This document shows, piece after piece, positions 5,809 through 7,477 of a stretch of DNA of 7,477 nt. This DNA is from Bacteroides sp. CAG:530 (GTDB taxonomy: Bacteria > Bacteroidota > Bacteroidia > Bacteroidales > Bacteroidaceae): NCBI GenBank assembly GCA_000434735.1, contig FR881198.1, positions 1 to 7,477 of the forward strand. Direction: 5' to 3'. The notes under the pieces were generated by a model. The model was given only the letters and a program-made list of their open reading frames with translations. It searched no databases and was not told the origin of the DNA. The translations under genes were made by a program, and so were the position numbers. Each line of letters begins with the position of its first letter. Within the stretch, counting starts at the first letter, position 1.

Positions 5809-7477
5809 TGGCAAACAATTATATAGAACATCCCGAACTCAAGTTTCACTTGAATAACGCGATGATGGAGCGCATCTGCCAACTGAAGGAGCGCGACTAC
5901 AGAGATAAAGACGAATTTGACTATGCACCGCAGGATTATGCCGATGCGTTGGATTCTTACGACCGTGTGTTGCAAATTACAGGCGAACTGACCGGCGAAG
6001 TTATTGCACCTAATGCTGAGGGAGTAGACGAAGAAGGTCCGCATTGCGCTAACGGCCGTGTAGAATATGCTTCGGGCACTAAGCAGAACCTCGACGCTAT
6101 GGTTAAGGCAGGCTTGAACGGTATGACAATGCCTCGTCGTTTCGGTGGCTTGAATTTCCCTATCACTCCGTACACCATGTGTGCCGAGATAGTAGCGCAG
6201 GCTGATGCCGGCTTCGGAAACATTTGGTCATTACAAGACTGTATAGAGACTCTTTATGAATTCGGTAATGAAGACCAGCATAGTCGTTTCATCCCTCGTA
6301 TTTGTGCGGGCGAAACCATGTCAATGGACTTGACTGAGCCGGATGCCGGTTCAGACCTTCAGAGCGTAATGCTTAAAGCTACATTCGATGAGGCCAACAA
6401 TTGCTGGCGTCTGAATGGCGTAAAACGTTTCATCACAAACGGCGACGCTAACTTACATTTGGTATTGGCTCGTTCGGAAGAAGGAACTCACGACGGACGT
6501 GGTTTGTCTATGTTCATCTACGATAAGAACGATGGAGGAGTAGACGTACGCCGTATCGAGAATAAGTTGGGTATCCACGGTTCTCCTACTTGCGAGTTGG
6601 TTTATAAGAACGCTAAGGCAGAACTTTGTGGCGACCGCAAGTTGGGCTTGATTAAATACGTTATGGCTTTGATGAACGGTGCTCGTTTAGGTATCGCTGC
6701 ACAGTCTGTAGGTTTGAGCCAGGCTGCATACGATGAAGCGTTGGCTTATGCAAAAGACCGTAAACAGTTCGGTAAGGCTATTATCGAGTTCCCGGCAGTT
6801 TATGACATGCTGGCTACTATCAAGGCTAAGTTGGATGCCGGACGTGCGTTGTTGTATCAAACTTCACGCTATGTAGATATCTACAAAGCTCTCGATGATA
6901 TTTCACGCGAACGTAAACTTACTCCTGAAGAACGTCAGGAACAGAAGCGTTATTCTAAGTTGGCCGACAGCTTTACTCCGCTTGCTAAGGGTATGAACTC
7001 TGAATACGCTAATCAGAATGCTTACGACTGTATTCAGGTACACGGTGGTTCTGGTTTCATGATGGAATACGCTTGTCAGCGCATTTATCGTGACGCACGT
7101 ATCACCAGCATTTACGAAGGTACTACTCAGTTGCAGACTGTTGCGGCTATCCGTTATGTAACTAACGGTTCTTACGCAGCTACATTGCACGAATTCGAGT
7201 TAACACCTTGCGCTGCCGAATACGAAGGCTATATGAATCGTCTTAAAGATATGACTCGTAAGTTCGAAGCATGTACTAACGCAGTAAAAGAAGCACAGAA
7301 TCAAGAGTTGCTCGATTTCGTTGCACGTCGTTTGTACGAAATGGCTGCTGTCTGCGTAATGGGTCACCTGTTGCTACAAGACGCGATGAAAGCTCCTGAA
7401 TTGTTCGCTAAATCGCTCGATGTTTATGTAAACTATGCAGAGTCGGAAGTTGAAAAGCATTTCAATTTCATCCGCAA
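5808..7477 (+). CDS. Acyl-CoA dehydrogenase, long form with C-terminal extension (3' end cut by the window)
   Basis: This FAD enzyme oxidises an acyl-CoA to the 2,3-enoyl-CoA (or runs in reverse), with the co-encoded ETF as its electron partner. The frame is open from ATG at 5808 to the edge, giving 556 residues and no stop. Family features in order: an N-terminal extension of about 60 residues; GMTMPRRFGG (105-114); the FAD/substrate motif TEPDAGSDL (176-184); GVKRFITNGD in the beta domain; RKQFGKAI (318-325); QVHGGSGFMMEY (410-421); and IYEGTTQLQ (435-443). E437 aligns with the catalytic base of medium-chain enzymes. A charged insert (about 360-384, RERKLTPEERQEQKR) interrupts the C-terminal helical domain. 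About 110 residues follow the catalytic motif, unlike the ~380-residue short- and medium-chain enzymes. This resembles the 560-600-residue group with an extra C-terminal helical domain. Substrate chain length cannot be read from the sequence. The start overlaps the etfA stop by one base. Confidence 0.95.
   Translation, partial: MANNYIEHPELKFHLNNAMMERICQLKERDYRDKDEFDYAPQDYADALDSYDRVLQITGELTGEVIAPNAEGVDEEGPHCANGRVEYASGTKQNLDAMVKAGLNGMTMPRRFGGLNFPITPYTMCAEIVAQADAGFGNIWSLQDCIETLYEFGNEDQHSRFIPRICAGETMSMDLTEPDAGSDLQSVMLKATFDEANNCWRLNGVKRFITNGDANLHLVLARSEEGTHDGRGLSMFIYDKNDGGVDVRRIENKLGIHGSPTCELVYKNAKAELCGDRKLGLIKYVMALMNGARLGIAAQSVGLSQAAYDEALAYAKDRKQFGKAIIEFPAVYDMLATIKAKLDAGRALLYQTSRYVDIYKALDDISRERKLTPEERQEQKRYSKLADSFTPLAKGMNSEYANQNAYDCIQVHGGSGFMMEYACQRIYRDARITSIYEGTTQLQTVAAIRYVTNGSYAATLHEFELTPCAAEYEGYMNRLKDMTRKFEACTNAVKEAQNQELLDFVARRLYEMAAVCVMGHLLLQDAMKAPELFAKSLDVYVNYAESEVEKHFNFIR

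Noticed and set aside
4948..5814. A long open frame on the minus strand lying opposite etfA
   Set aside because: It lies entirely opposite a well-conserved gene, its translation shows no recognisable domain, and no promoter fits it. It is a by-product of etfA codon use.
7440..7477. Absence of a stop codon in the acyl-CoA dehydrogenase as a sign of a frameshift or pseudogene
   Set aside because: The frame stays open and family-like to the last base. Related long forms are a little longer than 556 residues, so the gene is simply cut by the window edge.

Overview
The window reads as chromosomal housekeeping DNA from a member of the Bacteroidota, most likely the order Bacteroidales. Three things point there. 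The clearest promoter has the Bacteroides-type form (TTTG, 19-nt spacer, TAGCTTTG, on the minus strand upstream of the TonB-like gene). The gene starts lack recognisable Shine-Dalgarno sequences and have A/T-rich leaders instead. The protein set also fits: a TonB-domain protein with carboxypeptidase-regulatory-like modules, and an EtfB/EtfA/long acyl-CoA dehydrogenase cluster. Genus and species cannot be fixed from this window.

Layout. The left half (46-3727) is on the minus strand: tryptophanyl-tRNA synthetase (trpS), an exported TonB C-terminal-domain protein of unusual architecture, and a YbdG-type miniconductance mechanosensitive channel. The right half (3899 to the right edge) is on the plus strand: etfB, etfA and an acyl-CoA dehydrogenase cut by the window edge. 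The two halves diverge from a 171-bp intergenic region (3728-3898). It carries candidate outward-facing promoters and a perfect 10-bp inverted repeat with arms 49 bp apart. Every coding sequence in the window is intact except the last, which is truncated by the edge.

Function. etfB, etfA and the dehydrogenase are tightly packed (2-bp gap, then a 1-bp stop/start overlap), so they very likely form one operon. The dehydrogenase would pass electrons from an acyl-CoA (or the reverse) to the electron transfer flavoprotein. The EtfB signature AIDGDTAQVGP is the type found in electron-bifurcating ETFs rather than in classical mitochondrial-type ETF. This makes the redox role of the operon the most interesting question here. 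The minus-strand genes look like unrelated neighbours: translation, envelope and osmotic-stress functions. The TonB-like gene has its own promoter, and trpS has no visible promoter in the 51-bp gap before it, so those two may be cotranscribed.

No mobile element, CRISPR array, RNA gene or clear terminator was seen. I did not find an undescribed multi-gene system. The points most worth following are the ETF type, the TonB-domain protein with a basic aromatic C-terminal tail, and the symmetrical divergent control region.
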